Below are positions 63,280 to 64,000 of a DNA stretch of 64,000 nucleotides, one piece after another. The stretch is from JAFLCM01 sp046154665 (GTDB lineage Bacteria > Planctomycetota > Phycisphaerae > Phycisphaerales > UBA1924): the NCBI GenBank assembly GCA_046154665.1, contig JBJXFG010000104.1:1-64000 (forward strand), written 5' to 3'. Positions within the stretch are counted from its first letter, which is position 1. Every line of letters starts with the position of its first letter. The notes under the pieces are model-generated. The model made no database searches and was not told the DNA's origin. It saw nothing but the letters and a program-made list of their open reading frames with translations. A program made the translations under genes and the position numbers.

Positions 63280-64000
63280 ATGGACCTCTCATTGGTTGGC
63301 AAGCGGGCGTTGGTGTGTGGGGCGAGCCGGGGGATCGGGCGGGCTTGTGCCGAGGAACTTGCCGGGCTGGGTGCATCCGTCACGGCGGCGGCGCGGGATG
63401 AGGGGGTGCTTCAAGAGGTTGTGTGCGGGATGAAGGTGCCCGGCACCGGGGGGGGCGGGGCTGGCGGGCATGAGGTGTTTGCCTGTGATTTCAGCGATCC
63501 GGTGGCGCTTGAAGCCGCGATGGTGGCGCGGTTTGGGGCGAAACCGGCGTTCGACATCTTTGTCAATAACACCGGCGGGCCACCCGGCGGGCGGGCGATT
63601 GATGCGACGGGGGAGCATTACGCCGCGGCGTTTCGGATGCACGTGGTGGCGGGTCAGACGGTGGCTCGGCTGGTGGTGCCGCACATGCTGGAACGCGGGT
63701 GGGGGCGGATTGTGAACATCATCTCGACCAGCGTGAAGGCGCCGATTCCCGGGCTGGGGGTGAGCAACACGATCCGGGCGGCGGTGGCGAACTGGGCGAA
63801 GACGCTGGCGGGCGAACTCGGGTCGGATGGGATTACCGTGAACAACGTGTTGCCGGGGTACACCGAGACGGAACGGTTGGCGAACTTGATGGGCACGCGG
63901 GCGAAGGCGGGGGGGAAAACGGAGGGGGAGATCGCGGCGGAATGGAAAGCGACGATTCCGGCGGGGCGGTTCGGTCGGCCCGAGGAGATCGCGGCGGTGG
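63280..64000 (+). CDS. Short-chain dehydrogenase/reductase, 3' end beyond window
   Basis: At least 240 residues, open at the window edge. MDLSLVGKRALVCGASRGIG contains the NAD(P)-binding GxxxGxG (CGASRGIG). FVNNTGGPPGG is the NNAG-type motif. The catalytic Ser is in IISTSVKAPIPG, but the usual Tyr-x3-Lys reads SNTIRAAVANWAK, i.e. Asn-x2-Arg in place of Tyr and Lys. This Tyr-less form is known in an SDR subgroup annotated as 3-oxoacyl-ACP-reductase-like. Substrate unknown. The ATG follows a GGCTTGGGGT repeat word that could serve as a weak ribosome site. Confidence 0.9.
   Translation, partial: MDLSLVGKRALVCGASRGIGRACAEELAGLGASVTAAARDEGVLQEVVCGMKVPGTGGGGAGGHEVFACDFSDPVALEAAMVARFGAKPAFDIFVNNTGGPPGGRAIDATGEHYAAAFRMHVVAGQTVARLVVPHMLERGWGRIVNIISTSVKAPIPGLGVSNTIRAAVANWAKTLAGELGSDGITVNNVLPGYTETERLANLMGTRAKAGGKTEGEIAAEWKATIPAGRFGRPEEIAAV

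Overview
The window is high-GC DNA from a member of the Planctomycetota, most likely class Phycisphaerae. This is inferred from several protein hallmarks: three secreted proteins with tandem 'GC-type' dockerin-like tails (24783-26183, 27411-28106, 54215-55474), two PEP-CTERM-like proteins ending in an arginine run (26522-27097, 62350-63009), an N-terminal planctomycete export motif FEPLEARELLSA (21865-24597), a B12-dependent ribonucleotide reductase, and many dispersed planctomycete-type intergenic repeats. No rRNA, tRNA or CRISPR array was seen.

Layout. 1-15 kb is mostly housekeeping: a collagen-like secreted protein, dcd, an unknown lower-GC gene, nrdJ, a TPR-like protein, recX, ribH, nusB, ftsY and an HD-GYP-like protein. 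15-21.4 kb is a two-gene operon for an outer-membrane barrel and a decaheme c-type cytochrome with LVIVD-like repeats. 21.8-28.1 kb holds secreted proteins: a double GlcG/HbpS protein, a sorbosone-dehydrogenase-like protein, a CHRD protein and dockerin proteins.

28.2-45.5 kb is the most unusual part: a large R-body (Reb) locus. A leftward eight-gene operon encodes five RebB-family or RebB-like subunits, a small helical 'AGKAYQS' protein, a DUF4157 (eCIS-core type) metallopeptidase-like protein and a coiled-coil protein. A divergent regulator fuses a sigma-54-activator-like AAA+ domain with lost Walker motifs to an AraC HTH. A 1274-aa leftward protein carries a nucleotidyltransferase-like GG/DxD/D signature. 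A rightward operon has another RebB, a second AGKAYQS paralog, and two tandem cassettes, each a protein with a transglutaminase-like Cys-His-Asp arrangement followed by a small helical protein. A leftward subtilase with a separate I9-like propeptide/inhibitor closes the region. My inference is a membrane-rupturing R-body device with candidate enzymatic cargo and candidate immunity or chaperone partners.

46-52.6 kb looks like a reduced prophage or domesticated packaging module: an S24/CI-type repressor, a small HTH protein, an ABC-ATPase/GNAT fusion, small proteins, and a large terminase with an unusual four-cysteine insert. No portal, capsid or tail genes are present.

52.8-64 kb returns to core functions: an ECF sigma/anti-sigma pair, a HAF-repeat dockerin protein, a CdsZ-type zinc-ribbon protein, cdsA, a cold-shock protein, hicAB, pnp-rpsO, a PEP-CTERM protein and a partial SDR. 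Several families of inverted repeats and degenerate short tandem repeats lie in intergenic spaces, and two copies sit in frame inside coding sequences.
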